Assembly: GCF_010983895.1 (NCBI RefSeq)
Contig: NZ_CP048836.1
Span: 558,001 to 622,000, forward strand
DNA: 64,000 nucleotides
Source of the DNA: Nitrogeniibacter mangrovi
Lineage (GTDB): Bacteria > Pseudomonadota > Gammaproteobacteria > Burkholderiales > Rhodocyclaceae
Direction: 5' to 3'
Of the stretch, positions 53,165-61,923 are shown one piece after another; position 1 is the stretch's first letter, and every line of letters begins with the position of its first letter. The translations under genes were made by a program, and so were the position numbers. The notes under the pieces are model-generated. The model had not been told where the DNA came from and ran no database searches. It saw only the letters and a program-made list of their open reading frames with translations.

Positions 53165-53778
53165 CGAAGCGCCATGCCTTGGCGGGCGGACGAGCCAAGC
53201 GCCATTCGCCGCATGTCTGCATCTGGGCTGTCACGGAGGCATGGTGGCTCGCCGGACTCGGGTCCTTTAGGGGCGTGCCAACGGGTTCCTGCGCCGTTCT
53301 GGCGAATCGTCGATCTGGCGCTTCCATCGCCCGCCGCGCCATCGCCGTAGCGAGTGGCTTGTTGTCAGGCGGGGAGCCGTTCGTCATATTTTCGGGCTGT
53401 TCGGTGTCATGCAGTGGACATGTTTCCGGTTGTTTTGCCGACGGCCGTCGCCGATGTGCCCCAAGCTGGTGCGTGGGGCGCCGGATCCCCTGTGATCGTA
53501 CGGGGCGTGGCGTGTCGCCGCATAGCAACATCCGTTTGGAATATGTAAAACACGTAAGCGAGTGTGTCTGCGTGCTTGCGCTTGGATCGAAAAAGTCTCA
53601 TAAATCCATGGGTCTTCGGGGGTGTCGCCGCGTTTTGATTTGGCAGCGTGTGTTTCGGTGAGTTTGATTGCCGACGACGGATGTTGCGTTGCGGTGCTTG
53701 TTGAGGATGTACCTGCCCCCGACGACTGGAAGGACTGTTCGTATTGGGTAACCGAGGATTTGACTCAGGAGATTTACG
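53165..53778. other. Intergenic region before the PEP-CTERM gene
   Basis: 614 bases with no convincing gene; the frames here give low-complexity translations. The last 200 bases are less GC-rich (for example GTAAAACACGTAAG and TCATAAATCC), as expected of a regulatory region, but I found no consensus promoter. Confidence 0.6.
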
Positions 53779-54309
53779 ATGAGGATGAGACCATGGATGG
53801 CGTCGGTCGGTCTGGCGCTGTTGGCGACGAGCGCGCATGCGCTGGAAAAGGATTTCGGCGATGTCGGGGCGGCGCCCGGCGGGACCTATTTTGCGGAGGG
53901 ATTCATCGAGCACACCCCGGGAGCGTTTACCGATTTCCTGATGTTCTCGCTGTCCAGCCCGGCCTATGACATGTGGTATGGGCTGGGGACCATTTCGGAC
54001 CAACCCAAGGTCGACGGTTCGAACATCGACGGGCTGACGGCAGCGCTGTACATCGACAACGGTGTGGCTGGCGAGTCGGCGGACGATTCGTTCTACGCAC
54101 TGATCGGGTCCGGAGACTATGTGACCGGTGGCGGTCCGCTGGCCGAGGGGGCCTATTACTTCAAGGTCCAAGGGACGGCCACCGGGCCGAGCCCGTCGTC
54201 CTACGCCTACACCGCGACCGTCGCGGCGGTACCCGAGCCGCAAAGCTATGCCATGCTGCTCGCGGGGCTTGGCCTGATGGGGCTGATCGTGAAGCGACGC
54301 TCCAGCTAA
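53779..54309 (+). CDS. PEP-CTERM sorting-domain protein
   Basis: 176 residues: a signal peptide (MRMRPWMASVGLALLATSAHA), a beta-rich secreted region, and a C-terminal PEP-CTERM segment VPEPQSYAMLLAGLGLMGLI followed by VKRRSS, the anchor recognised by exosortase EpsH/XrtA and processed for export to the cell surface. AGGAG lies 6 bases before the ATG. No exosortase gene is in this window, but the glycosyltransferase and deacetylase cluster starting at 61.9 kb is consistent with such a system elsewhere on the genome. Confidence 0.9.
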   Translation: MRMRPWMASVGLALLATSAHALEKDFGDVGAAPGGTYFAEGFIEHTPGAFTDFLMFSLSSPAYDMWYGLGTISDQPKVDGSNIDGLTAALYIDNGVAGESADDSFYALIGSGDYVTGGGPLAEGAYYFKVQGTATGPSPSSYAYTATVAAVPEPQSYAMLLAGLGLMGLIVKRRSS

Positions 54310-54340
54310 GGCCGACGCGGCAAGCGTTTGCCGGACGGAT

Positions 54341-54368
54341 CAACGGGGCTTCGGCCCCGTTGTTTTTT
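54341..54368 (+). terminator. Intrinsic terminator after the PEP-CTERM gene
   Basis: CAACGGGGC-TTC-GGCCCCGTTG is a perfect hairpin followed by a T-run (TTTTTT), 30 bases beyond the stop codon. A textbook Rho-independent terminator. Confidence 0.92.
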
Positions 54369-54467
54369 GCCTCGAACCGCCCGGACGTGTCGCTCGGATT
54401 GACGCAATGTCATCCGCCGCAGGTAGGATGGGTGTATCGAATCGATCCATCCCCAAGGACCGTCAAC

Positions 54468-54959
54468 ATGAAACGCTTCCACGTGCACCTCGCCGTCGAC
54501 GACCTCGACGCGAATATCGCGTTCTACACCCAGCTCTTCGGTCTGCCGCCGAGCAAACAGGAGGCGGACTACGCCAAGTGGATGCTGGACGATCCCCGAG
54601 TGAATTTCGCCATCTCGGCGCGCGGGCACGCGCCCGGGGTGAACCATTTCGGCATGCAGGCGGAAACCGCGGAGGGGTTGGCGGAGCTCAAGGCGCAGGC
54701 CGGGGCCGCCTCTGCCGGTGCGGTCCTGGATCAGGGCGAGACCGTCTGCTGTTACGCCAAGAGCGAGAAGCACTGGGTGACCGATCCACAGGGCCTGGCC
54801 TGGGAGCATTTCACGACCCTGGGCACGTCGGTCACCTTCGGTGATGACAGCGTGTCCGCGGCGGGGGCGTGCTGCGTGCCGGAAGCTCCGGCCGCGGCAG
54901 CGGGCTGTTGCGCACCGGCGCCCGCCGAGTCCGCGCCGAAGTCGGGGTGCTGCGGATAA
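54468..54959 (+). CDS. arsI: ArsI/CadI-family C-As lyase-like glyoxalase domain protein with Cys-rich tail
   Basis: 163 residues. The single vicinal-oxygen-chelate domain has HVHLAVDD, GVNHFGMQ and LAWEHFTT (the His/His/Glu iron ligands) and the vicinal cysteines GETVCCYAK near residue 88, which bind trivalent organoarsenicals in ArsI. An extra C-terminal tail of about 35 residues has three CC pairs (GACC, GCC, GCC) that may bind arsenic or metal. Usually ArsI lies in an ars operon; here it stands alone, with no ars regulator or arsenite pump. CadI-like alternatives cannot be excluded. Confidence 0.8.
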   Translation: MKRFHVHLAVDDLDANIAFYTQLFGLPPSKQEADYAKWMLDDPRVNFAISARGHAPGVNHFGMQAETAEGLAELKAQAGAASAGAVLDQGETVCCYAKSEKHWVTDPQGLAWEHFTTLGTSVTFGDDSVSAAGACCVPEAPAAAAGCCAPAPAESAPKSGCCG

Positions 54960-54998
54960 GGATCCGCCGACGCCTGGGGGCGCCAGGCCAGGATGGCT

Positions 54999-55694
54999 TC
55001 AGTCCCCGGTCGGCGAGATCCGGTAGTCGATCACGGCGTCGTTGGCCTGCAGCGTTTCGGCAAGCTTGGAGGCGCTGTTGTTGTCGGTGGTGCGCAAGAT
55101 CATGCTGTGGCGGCGCAGTTGTTTGTCGCTGTCGAGCCGGTAGCTGAAATTGGCGATGCTGAAATCGAAGGTTTCGATGAGATGTCGCAAGGTCAGCTCG
55201 GTCATGTCGGAGCTGCGCTCGAAGCGTACCTCGAAGTGGTAGTAGTTCTGGCTCGGCATGTGCGACTCGATCCAGCGGAACAGGGACAGCAGGCCGAGGG
55301 TGAGGAGCACCGACACCGCGAGCGGAAAGTAGAAGCCAATGCCGGCGAGGATGCCGATGGCGGCGGTGATCCAGATCGAGGCGGCGGTGGTGAGTCCGCG
55401 CACCGAGAGGCCTTCCTTGACGATGACGCCGGCACCGAGGAAGCCGATGCCGGTCATGATGCCCTGCGCCATGCGGGTCGGGTCGAGGCGCACCATGTCG
55501 ATGTCGCTGCGCACCCAGTGGGCCTCGAAGACCGTGACCAGCATCAGCAGGCTGGAGGCGGTGCACACCAGCGCGTGGGTGCGGAAGCCGGCGGGGCGGC
55601 CGTGGTAGGAGCGTTCGTAGCCGATGAGTGCGCCGGCGAGCATGGCGGCCACGAGGCGAAAACACATTTCCAGATTGTCGGTGGTGACGGGCAT
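54999..55694 (-). CDS. mgtC: MgtC/SapB family membrane protein
   Basis: 231 residues. Four to five N-terminal membrane helices with MAQGIMTGIGFLGAGVIVKEG near residue 75, the family core, are followed by a cytoplasmic ACT-like C-terminal domain (TELTLRHLIETFDFSI). MgtC helps bacteria cope with low magnesium and regulates membrane potential. Start at ATG 55694, after GGAGGATGTC. It lies divergent from the GGDEF-EAL gene across 397 bases. Confidence 0.88.
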   Translation of the reverse strand: MPVTTDNLEMCFRLVAAMLAGALIGYERSYHGRPAGFRTHALVCTASSLLMLVTVFEAHWVRSDIDMVRLDPTRMAQGIMTGIGFLGAGVIVKEGLSVRGLTTAASIWITAAIGILAGIGFYFPLAVSVLLTLGLLSLFRWIESHMPSQNYYHFEVRFERSSDMTELTLRHLIETFDFSIANFSYRLDSDKQLRRHSMILRTTDNNSASKLAETLQANDAVIDYRISPTGD

Positions 55695-56091
55695 GACATC
55701 CTCCGCGGTGGGGTCGCTGCGATGTCCGTACCTGGGCGTGGCGGGGCTCAGGCGTGGCGAACGCCCCTTCTTGTTCGTATGACGGGCGCTGGCGCCGGGC
55801 ACGCAGCTCCGTGGGGTGTTTGAACGCGTCGCGCCGCAGGGGTTCGCCGTGTCAGGGCGTCCGTACGATGAAGCGCACCGGTGGTGACTGGGCCACGAGC
55901 CGGCCCGGTGCGCGGACCGGGTGCGTCCCGGCGCCGTTGCGACGCCGCCGCCTTTCGTCGGCCGACCAAAGGCAGGTCTTTGAATTTTCTGAACTTGCCC
56001 CTTAAGTTACGGCAAGCGTGACACTCAGGTCGACGCCTACACGCCGAAGGCGCGGCGGCGGTCCTCCCACCGGTGAATACGAGGAGAGCGT
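55695..56091. other. Intergenic region between mgtC and the GGDEF-EAL gene
   Basis: 397 bases, no gene seen. As a long leader for mgtC it could contain an RNA control element, but I recognised no Mg2+-sensor motif. An inverted repeat CTTGCC/GGCAAG at 55994-56016 (11-base spacer) lies about 80 bases before the GGDEF-EAL start and could be an operator. Confidence 0.55.
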
Positions 56092-57990
56092 ATGCACGGA
56101 TTGGCAAGGCGCTTGCACTGGCGACGCGGTGCGCTGGCGGTGACAGGGCTGTTGGCGGCCGGCGCGCTGGTGCTCGCGATCGAACGGGCCTCAGGGCCGT
56201 GGGCGTGGGCGGCGGCGGTGGCGATGGCCGTGGTGCTGGGGCTGGCGTGGATCGAGCTGGCCGACCTGCGCGCCACCTTCCGTGCCCACAAGCTGGCCAT
56301 GCGCGGTGCGCACGATGGCCTGTGGTGGTGGAATCCGGTCACCAAGCGCCTGTGGGTGGGCGACCGCCTGCTTGAAATTCTCGGCTATTCGGACAACTTC
56401 ATCGCCGACACCCATGTGTGGCTGCACCTGGTGCATCCGGACGACCGCGGCGGCTACAACCGGGGCGTCGCGCAACACCTCAAGGGCGAAACGCCGCACT
56501 TCTACCACGAGTATCGCGTGCGTGCGAAGGACGGCAGCTACCGCTGGATCGCCTCGCGCGGCGAGGCGGTGCGCAACCACCGCGGCCGGGCGGTGCTCAT
56601 GGCCGGCTCGGTGACCGACATCACCGCCCGGCGCCAGACCGAGGAACGCATCCGCACCCTGGCCTACCACGACCAGCTGACCGGCCTGGCCAACCGGGCG
56701 CTGCTGTTCGACCGCCTCAATCTTGCCATCGAGCGGGTGCGCCGGCGCGGGCAGGGGCGCATCGCGGTGCTGTTCATCGACATCGACCGTTTCAAGGATG
56801 TGAACGACGTCCATGGCCATGAGGTGGGCGACCTTCTGCTGGTCGAACTGGCGCGGCGCCTGCGCGCCAACGTGCGCGCCTCCGATACCCTGGTACGTCA
56901 GGGCGGCGACGAGTTCATCATCGTGCTGCCCGAGATCACCGACTCGGCCGGCGCCGCGCCGGTGCTCGACAAGGTGCTGCAGGCGGTGCACAAGCCGATT
57001 CACGTCAACGGTATCGAGCTGTGCATGAGCGCCAGCATCGGGGTGAGTGTGTTCCCCGACGACGCCCAGGACGTGCCGACCCTGTTGCGCAATGCCGATA
57101 CGGCGATGTACGAAGCCAAGCACGCGGGCGGCAATCTGGCACGCTTCTATACCCATGCGATGAACGACGCGGTGCGCGAGCGCGTCAACATCGAGGCCGG
57201 CCTGCGCCAGGCCGTCGCGCGCGGCGAGCTGGCGCTGCACTTCCAGCCCAAGATGCGTCTCGGCGATTCGAGCCTGATGGGCTGCGAGGCGCTGCTGCGC
57301 TGGCGCGACGCCGAGGGGCGCCAGATTCCGCCGGACCGGTTCATCCCGGTGGCCGAGAGCTGCGGGCTGATCGTGCCCATCGGCCAGTGGGTGGCCGACG
57401 CCGCGCTCGATCAGATGCTGGCCTGGCGTAGCGCGGGGCTCAAGGTGCCACGGGTCGCCATCAACGTTTCCGCCATCCAGCTGGCGCAGCCCGGCTTCGC
57501 CCCGCTGCTGCTCGACGCCCTGGCGCGGCGTGGCCTGCCCAATTCCCTGCTGGAGCTGGAAGTCACCGAATCGGTGTTTCTCCACCCCGAGGGGGCCGCG
57601 CTGGAGGCGTTGCGCATGCTGCGTTCGCGCGGGGTGCGGCTGGCGCTGGACGATTTCGGGACCGGCTATTCTTCGTTGGCGTACCTGGGCGTGCAGGCCT
57701 TCGATACGCTCAAGATCGATCGCAGCTTCGTGGCCACCGCCGATGCCCCGGGTCAGGCGCGGTCGGCGGCGATCCTGCGGGCGATGGTGGCGATGGCGAC
57801 CGCCTTCGGCATGGACGTGGTGGCCGAAGGCATCGAGCGCGATGCGCAGCGTGACGCATTGTGGCGACTCGGCTGCGAATCCGGGCAGGGCTACCTGTTC
57901 GGTGCCCCCATGCCGGCGGCGGACTTCGAGGCCCGCTGCCTCTCGGCGCGTCCGCCGTCGGGGGCCAGTCTGCGTGTGGTCAAGGGGTAG
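56092..57990 (+). CDS. PAS-GGDEF-EAL bifunctional cyclic-di-GMP enzyme
   Basis: 632 residues. Two N-terminal membrane segments (about residues 15-55), a PAS domain (about 70-190), a GGDEF domain with intact RQGGDEF motif (about 275) and RASD inhibitory I-site just before it, and an EAL domain (GCEALLRW about 402; DDFGTGYSS about 520). Both catalytic motifs are intact, so synthesis or breakdown of c-di-GMP may be controlled by the PAS input. GAGGAGAGCG precedes the ATG. It probably regulates biofilm or motility; its neighbour is another diguanylate cyclase. Confidence 0.95.
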   Translation: MHGLARRLHWRRGALAVTGLLAAGALVLAIERASGPWAWAAAVAMAVVLGLAWIELADLRATFRAHKLAMRGAHDGLWWWNPVTKRLWVGDRLLEILGYSDNFIADTHVWLHLVHPDDRGGYNRGVAQHLKGETPHFYHEYRVRAKDGSYRWIASRGEAVRNHRGRAVLMAGSVTDITARRQTEERIRTLAYHDQLTGLANRALLFDRLNLAIERVRRRGQGRIAVLFIDIDRFKDVNDVHGHEVGDLLLVELARRLRANVRASDTLVRQGGDEFIIVLPEITDSAGAAPVLDKVLQAVHKPIHVNGIELCMSASIGVSVFPDDAQDVPTLLRNADTAMYEAKHAGGNLARFYTHAMNDAVRERVNIEAGLRQAVARGELALHFQPKMRLGDSSLMGCEALLRWRDAEGRQIPPDRFIPVAESCGLIVPIGQWVADAALDQMLAWRSAGLKVPRVAINVSAIQLAQPGFAPLLLDALARRGLPNSLLELEVTESVFLHPEGAALEALRMLRSRGVRLALDDFGTGYSSLAYLGVQAFDTLKIDRSFVATADAPGQARSAAILRAMVAMATAFGMDVVAEGIERDAQRDALWRLGCESGQGYLFGAPMPAADFEARCLSARPPSGASLRVVKG

Positions 57991-58079
57991 ACGGCGGGGA
58001 TGTCGTCACCCCGCCCCCGCCGGGCGGGCGCAGGCGGTATGCTCGAGGTCTTGCCAATCCTCGACACGAACACGAGCCC

Positions 58080-59003
58080 ATGATTCCCGACGGCGACAGC
58101 ACGATCTACAAGACGCTTCTCGAGTCCACCAAGGCCATTCCCTGGCAGATCGACTGGAAGACGCTCAGGTTCTCCTACATCGGCCCCCAGATCGAGTCGC
58201 TGCTCGGCTGGCCGCAGGACAGCTGGAAGTCGGTGGAAGACTGGGCCGCCCGCATTCATCCGGACGAACGCGATTCGATCGTGAACTTCTGCGTCGCCCA
58301 GTCGCAGTCGGGCGTCGACCATGAAGCGGACTACCGGGCCCTGACCCGCGACGGCGAGCACGTGTGGATCCGCGATGTGGTGCACGTGGTGCGCAACCCG
58401 GCGGGCGAGGTGGAGTCACTGATCGGCTTCATGTTCGACATCACCGAGCGCAAGCAGACTGAGCAGAAGCTGCTCGCCCTGCAGAAGGAGCTGGAGTCGC
58501 TGTCGTTCAAGGACGGGCTGACCGGCGTGTCCAACCGGCGCATGTTCGATTCCATCCTCGAAGCCGAGTGGGTCAGCGCGCGGCGCAACGGCCAACCCCT
58601 GTCGGTGATCCTCATCGATATCGACTACTTCAAGCAGTACAACGACGCATACGGCCACGTGCAGGGCGACGCCTGCCTGCGCCAGGTGGCGCAGCTGCTC
58701 AATGCGGCGGCGAAACGCTCGCGCGACGCGCTGGCCCGCTTCGGTGGCGAAGAGTTCGCGCTGATCCTGCCGGAGACCGATGCCAATTCCGCGATGACGG
58801 TGGCCGAGCGCTGCATCCACATGATCTTCAAGGCGCAGATTCCCCATGCCGCCTCGCCGATCAGCCAGCTGCTGACGGCCAGCCTGGGGGTGGGCACCAT
58901 CGTGCCGGCCCATGACGACGACGCGGTCGACTTCCTCGAACGGGTCGACCGCCGTCTCTACGCCGCCAAGGAGGGCGGGCGCAACCGCATCGTCAACGCC
59001 TGA
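58080..59003 (+). CDS. PAS-domain diguanylate cyclase
   Basis: 307 residues. A PAS domain (about 15-125, with the PAC end LIGFMFDITERKQ) and a GGDEF domain with active-site FGGEEF (about 225) preceded by the RSRD product-inhibition I-site. It makes c-di-GMP in the cytoplasm; no membrane segments. It lies 89 bases after the GGDEF-EAL gene in the same direction, so the pair may be co-regulated. Confidence 0.94.
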   Translation: MIPDGDSTIYKTLLESTKAIPWQIDWKTLRFSYIGPQIESLLGWPQDSWKSVEDWAARIHPDERDSIVNFCVAQSQSGVDHEADYRALTRDGEHVWIRDVVHVVRNPAGEVESLIGFMFDITERKQTEQKLLALQKELESLSFKDGLTGVSNRRMFDSILEAEWVSARRNGQPLSVILIDIDYFKQYNDAYGHVQGDACLRQVAQLLNAAAKRSRDALARFGGEEFALILPETDANSAMTVAERCIHMIFKAQIPHAASPISQLLTASLGVGTIVPAHDDDAVDFLERVDRRLYAAKEGGRNRIVNA

Positions 59004-59012
59004 GGGCGGGCC

Positions 59013-59462
59013 TCACGGCTCCCAGTGGGTCGGCTGGCTGACCGCGATGTACACCTCGCGCAGGAACAGCCCGAGCCCCGCGATCATCGACAGCATGGCG
59101 AGGATGAACAGGGTGGCGATGGCGTGGGTGGCGTCGATGCGGACCATCGTGCCCACGAAGGCACCGGCCACCACCAGGCACACCAGCAGCGCGCTGAGCA
59201 CCTGGCAGAAAATGGCCTGGTAGATGTGGGTGCCGCGCCGGGAGAGCAGATCCAGCTCGCGTTCGAGCGCCTCGACCTGCGCCGGCGCTGCCTGCTCCTG
59301 CAGGCGCTTGCGGATCACCCGACGCCGATCGACCACCCGGGCCAGGCGCCCGTTGAGCGCGTTGATGAGCGTGGCCAGCGCGGTGAGCAGGAACACCGGC
59401 GCGACGGCCAGCTGGATGGCATGAGAGAGATCGGTCAGATGCTCGGGCATGGTCGACAGCAT
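59013..59462 (-). CDS. DUF2721 family membrane protein
   Basis: 149 residues. Three membrane segments (HAIQLAVAPVFLLTALATLINAL at the start, then ALLVCLVVAGAFVGTMV and ATLFILAMLSMIAGLGLFL) separated by a charged coiled segment, typical of DUF2721. Convergent with the diguanylate cyclase, from which it is 9 bases away. Function unknown. A second in-frame ATG at 59450 may be the real start. Confidence 0.82.
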   Translation of the reverse strand: MLSTMPEHLTDLSHAIQLAVAPVFLLTALATLINALNGRLARVVDRRRVIRKRLQEQAAPAQVEALERELDLLSRRGTHIYQAIFCQVLSALLVCLVVAGAFVGTMVRIDATHAIATLFILAMLSMIAGLGLFLREVYIAVSQPTHWEP

Positions 59463-59501
59463 AGCGCGACGGCGACCGGATCGGGCGCTATACTCGCGTT
59501 C

Positions 59502-60344
59502 ATGCGAATGGCATTAATCATGTTTGCTTTGTGGGTGGGCGCCGGGCTGTCGCCGGTGCTGGCGCAGACGCCGCCGCCGCCCGTCCTGCTCGCCCGTGAG
59601 GCGGTGGCCGATGTCGATCCGGCCCCGTACTGGGTCAGCGAGAAGCTCGACGGCGTGCGTGCGCTCTGGGACGGCAGGCAGCTGCGCTTTCGCAGTGGCC
59701 ATGTGGTGCCGGCGCCGCGCTGGTTCGTCGCCGCCCTGCCGCCGCAGGCCCTCGATGGCGAGCTGTGGCTGGGGCGCGGGCGCTTCGCCGAGCTGTCGGG
59801 CATCGTGCGCACCGCGGTGCCGGTGGATGCCGACTGGCGCCGGGTGCGCTACATGATCTTCGAACTGCCGGGCGCGCCGGGGGATTTCTCCGCACGGGTC
59901 GCGGCCATGCGCGCGGTGGTCGGGGCAGCTCACTGCCCATGGCTGCGCGTGGTCGAACAGCGCCGGATCGCCGACCGTGCGGCGCTGGCGGCCTGGCTGG
60001 CAGCGGTGATCGACCAGGGCGGCGAGGGATTGATGCTGCACCGGGCCGATGCGCCGTACCTCACCGGACGCAGCGACGTGCTGCTCAAGCTCAAGCCCTG
60101 GCAGGACGCCGAAGGCATCGTGGTGGCCCAGCTCCCCGGCCAGGGGCGCCTGGCCGGCATGCTCGGGGCGCTCGAGATCCGCCTTGCCGACGGGCGCCAC
60201 CTGCGCCTGGGCACCGGTTTCACCGACGCGCAGCGCCGCCATCCGCCGCCCCTCGGCACCCAGGTCACCTTCCGCTACCACGGCCTGACCGCCACCGGCC
60301 TGCCGCGCTTCGCCAGCTTCCTGCGGGTGCGTGAGCCGCTCTGA
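59502..60344 (+). CDS. Periplasmic ATP-dependent DNA ligase (LigE type)
   Basis: 280 residues. A signal peptide (cleaved near VLA/QTPP) precedes a minimal DNA ligase: nucleotidyl-transfer motif SEKLDGVRA with Lys48 as the adenylated residue, motifs DGELWLG, GGEGLMLH and LLKLKPWQD, then an OB domain. LigE-type periplasmic ligases need ATP and seal nicked DNA, proposed to act in DNA uptake or extracellular DNA maintenance. No competence gene is in the window. Unlike cytoplasmic LigA it lacks zinc-finger and BRCT domains. Confidence 0.85.
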   Translation: MRMALIMFALWVGAGLSPVLAQTPPPPVLLAREAVADVDPAPYWVSEKLDGVRALWDGRQLRFRSGHVVPAPRWFVAALPPQALDGELWLGRGRFAELSGIVRTAVPVDADWRRVRYMIFELPGAPGDFSARVAAMRAVVGAAHCPWLRVVEQRRIADRAALAAWLAAVIDQGGEGLMLHRADAPYLTGRSDVLLKLKPWQDAEGIVVAQLPGQGRLAGMLGALEIRLADGRHLRLGTGFTDAQRRHPPPLGTQVTFRYHGLTATGLPRFASFLRVREPL

Positions 60345-60450
60345 AGGGAGGGGGCAGCCATGATGGCGAGCCGTCGACGCGGCGCCGAGGGCATGTCGCG
60401 ATCCGGCGACATCGCTCGGTGTGGCGGTCGATCCGGCTAGAATACCTGCC

Positions 60451-61638
60451 ATGAAACCCATGATTCCCCTGTGCGCGTTGGCGCTCCTGATGGCCGTCCC
60501 GGCGTGGGCCGACGACGATTTCGACCACTGCCTCGAACAGCTGCGCGCCCAGGCGCCGGACCAGGGGGTGAGTGTGGCGGCCTTCGACCGCTTCACCGCC
60601 GGGGTGGCGCCCGATCCGAGCGTGCTCGAGGCGCTCGACTACCAGCCCGAGTTCGTCACCCCCATCTGGGACTACATGGCGGCGCTGGTGGACGAGGAGC
60701 GCATCGCCGACGGCCGGGCCATGCTCGCCCAGTGGCGCGAGGTGCTCGACCGGGTCGAGGCCACTTACGGCGTGGATCGCCACGTGGTGGTGGCGGTATG
60801 GGGCGTGGAGAGCAACTACGGGCGCAACTTCGGCAAGCGGCCGCTGGTCACCTCGCTGGCCACGCTGTCGTGCGAGGGGCGCCGGCAAGGCTATTTCCGC
60901 GGCGAGTTCTTCACCACCCTGAAGATCCTCGCGGCCGGCCACATGGCCCCGGAGCGCCTGACCGGTTCCTGGGCGGGCGCCTTCGGCCACACCCAGTTCA
61001 TGCCCTCCACCTTCATGCGCACCGCGGTCGATTTCGACGGCGACGGGCGTCGCGACCTGATCGACAGCGTGCCCGACGCGCTGGCCTCCACCGCCAACTA
61101 TCTCAAGCAGGCCGGCTGGCGCAGTGGCGAGGGCTGGGGCTACGAGATCCGTCTGCCCGCCGGTTTCGATGCCTCGATCGCCGGGCGCAAGGCGCGCCGA
61201 TCGGTGAGCGCGTGGGCGGCGATGGGCCTGCGGCGGATCGATGGCAGCGCGCTCGAGGCCATCGACGACACCGCCGCGGTGCTGCTGCCGGCGGGCGCCG
61301 AGGGGCCGGCCTTCCTGGTGTTCCGCAACTTCAACGCGATCTACAGCTACAACGCGGCCGAGAGCTACGCCCTGGCCATCGCGCACCTGTCCGACCGCCT
61401 GCGCGGCGGCGGCCCGTTCGTGACGCCCTGGCCCACGGACGACCCGGGCATCGCGCGCAAGGAGCGGCGCGAACTGCAGCAATTGCTGATCGACCGGGGG
61501 CATGATGTCGGCGAGGTGGACGGCGTCATCGGCAGCCGCACCCGGGCGGCCATCGAGGCCGAGCAGGCGCGCCTGGGGTTCGAAGTGAATGGCCGCGCCG
61601 GCATGAAGATCCTCAAGGCCTTGCGCGCCAAGCAGTGA
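60451..61638 (+). CDS. MltB-family lytic murein transglycosylase with peptidoglycan-binding domain
   Basis: 395 residues. A signal peptide (cleaved near AWA/DDD) is followed by a SLT2-type transglycosylase domain (about 25-310) with catalytic Glu120 in VWGVESNYGR, and TGSWAGAFGHTQFMPSTFM. Residues about 335-395 form a PG_binding_1 domain (RRELQQLLIDRGHDVGEVDG). No lipobox, so it is soluble and periplasmic, unlike lipoprotein MltB. It cleaves peptidoglycan and forms 1,6-anhydromuropeptides. Confidence 0.92.
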   Translation: MKPMIPLCALALLMAVPAWADDDFDHCLEQLRAQAPDQGVSVAAFDRFTAGVAPDPSVLEALDYQPEFVTPIWDYMAALVDEERIADGRAMLAQWREVLDRVEATYGVDRHVVVAVWGVESNYGRNFGKRPLVTSLATLSCEGRRQGYFRGEFFTTLKILAAGHMAPERLTGSWAGAFGHTQFMPSTFMRTAVDFDGDGRRDLIDSVPDALASTANYLKQAGWRSGEGWGYEIRLPAGFDASIAGRKARRSVSAWAAMGLRRIDGSALEAIDDTAAVLLPAGAEGPAFLVFRNFNAIYSYNAAESYALAIAHLSDRLRGGGPFVTPWPTDDPGIARKERRELQQLLIDRGHDVGEVDGVIGSRTRAAIEAEQARLGFEVNGRAGMKILKALRAKQ

Positions 61639-61719
61639 CCGCAAGCGTGCGGATGTAAGGTTCCGGGTCGCGGGGGCGTCCAAGGGGTGTTGGAGGCCCG
61701 ACCGGAGAGTGTCCCCCCC

Positions 61720-61923
61720 ATGCTCCGCTGCAAGGATGCCACCCGTCTGGTGTCCGCCCAGTTCGATCGAATCCTGAGCGTGCGCGAGCGCCTGGCGCTG
61801 CGCACGCATCTGCTCGTGTGCACCGGCTGCGCCCGCTTTGAACGCCAGCTCCGCTTCATGCACGCCGCGCTGGGGCGCTACCGGCGTGGCGAGACCCCGC
61901 CGCCGGACGACGATCCGGCGTGA
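61720..61923 (+). CDS. Small zinc-finger protein (zf-HC2-like)
   Basis: 67 residues. The N-terminus CKDATRLVSAQFDR and HLLVCTGCARFERQ (His-x3-Cys-x2-Cys) match the zf-HC2 anti-sigma-type zinc finger. Short length and lack of a membrane segment suggest a soluble regulator. An in-frame start lies 33 bases upstream. The adjacent genes are not sigma factors, so no target is evident. Confidence 0.7.
   Translation: MLRCKDATRLVSAQFDRILSVRERLALRTHLLVCTGCARFERQLRFMHAALGRYRRGETPPPDDDPA

Noticed and set aside
53564-53579. A sigma-54-like element before the PEP-CTERM gene
   Set aside because: TGTCTGCGTGCTTGCG has a good -12 part but lacks the essential GG at -24, so it is not a credible sigma-54 promoter.
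53110-53661. Open frames in the region before the PEP-CTERM gene
   Set aside because: No ribosome site, no family similarity and Arg/Gly/Cys-biased translations that run through the repeat element; treated as non-coding.
55695-56091. Possible Mg2+-sensing leader RNA of mgtC
   Set aside because: The leader is long and GC-rich with several hairpins, but I could not match it to the M-box or another known element.
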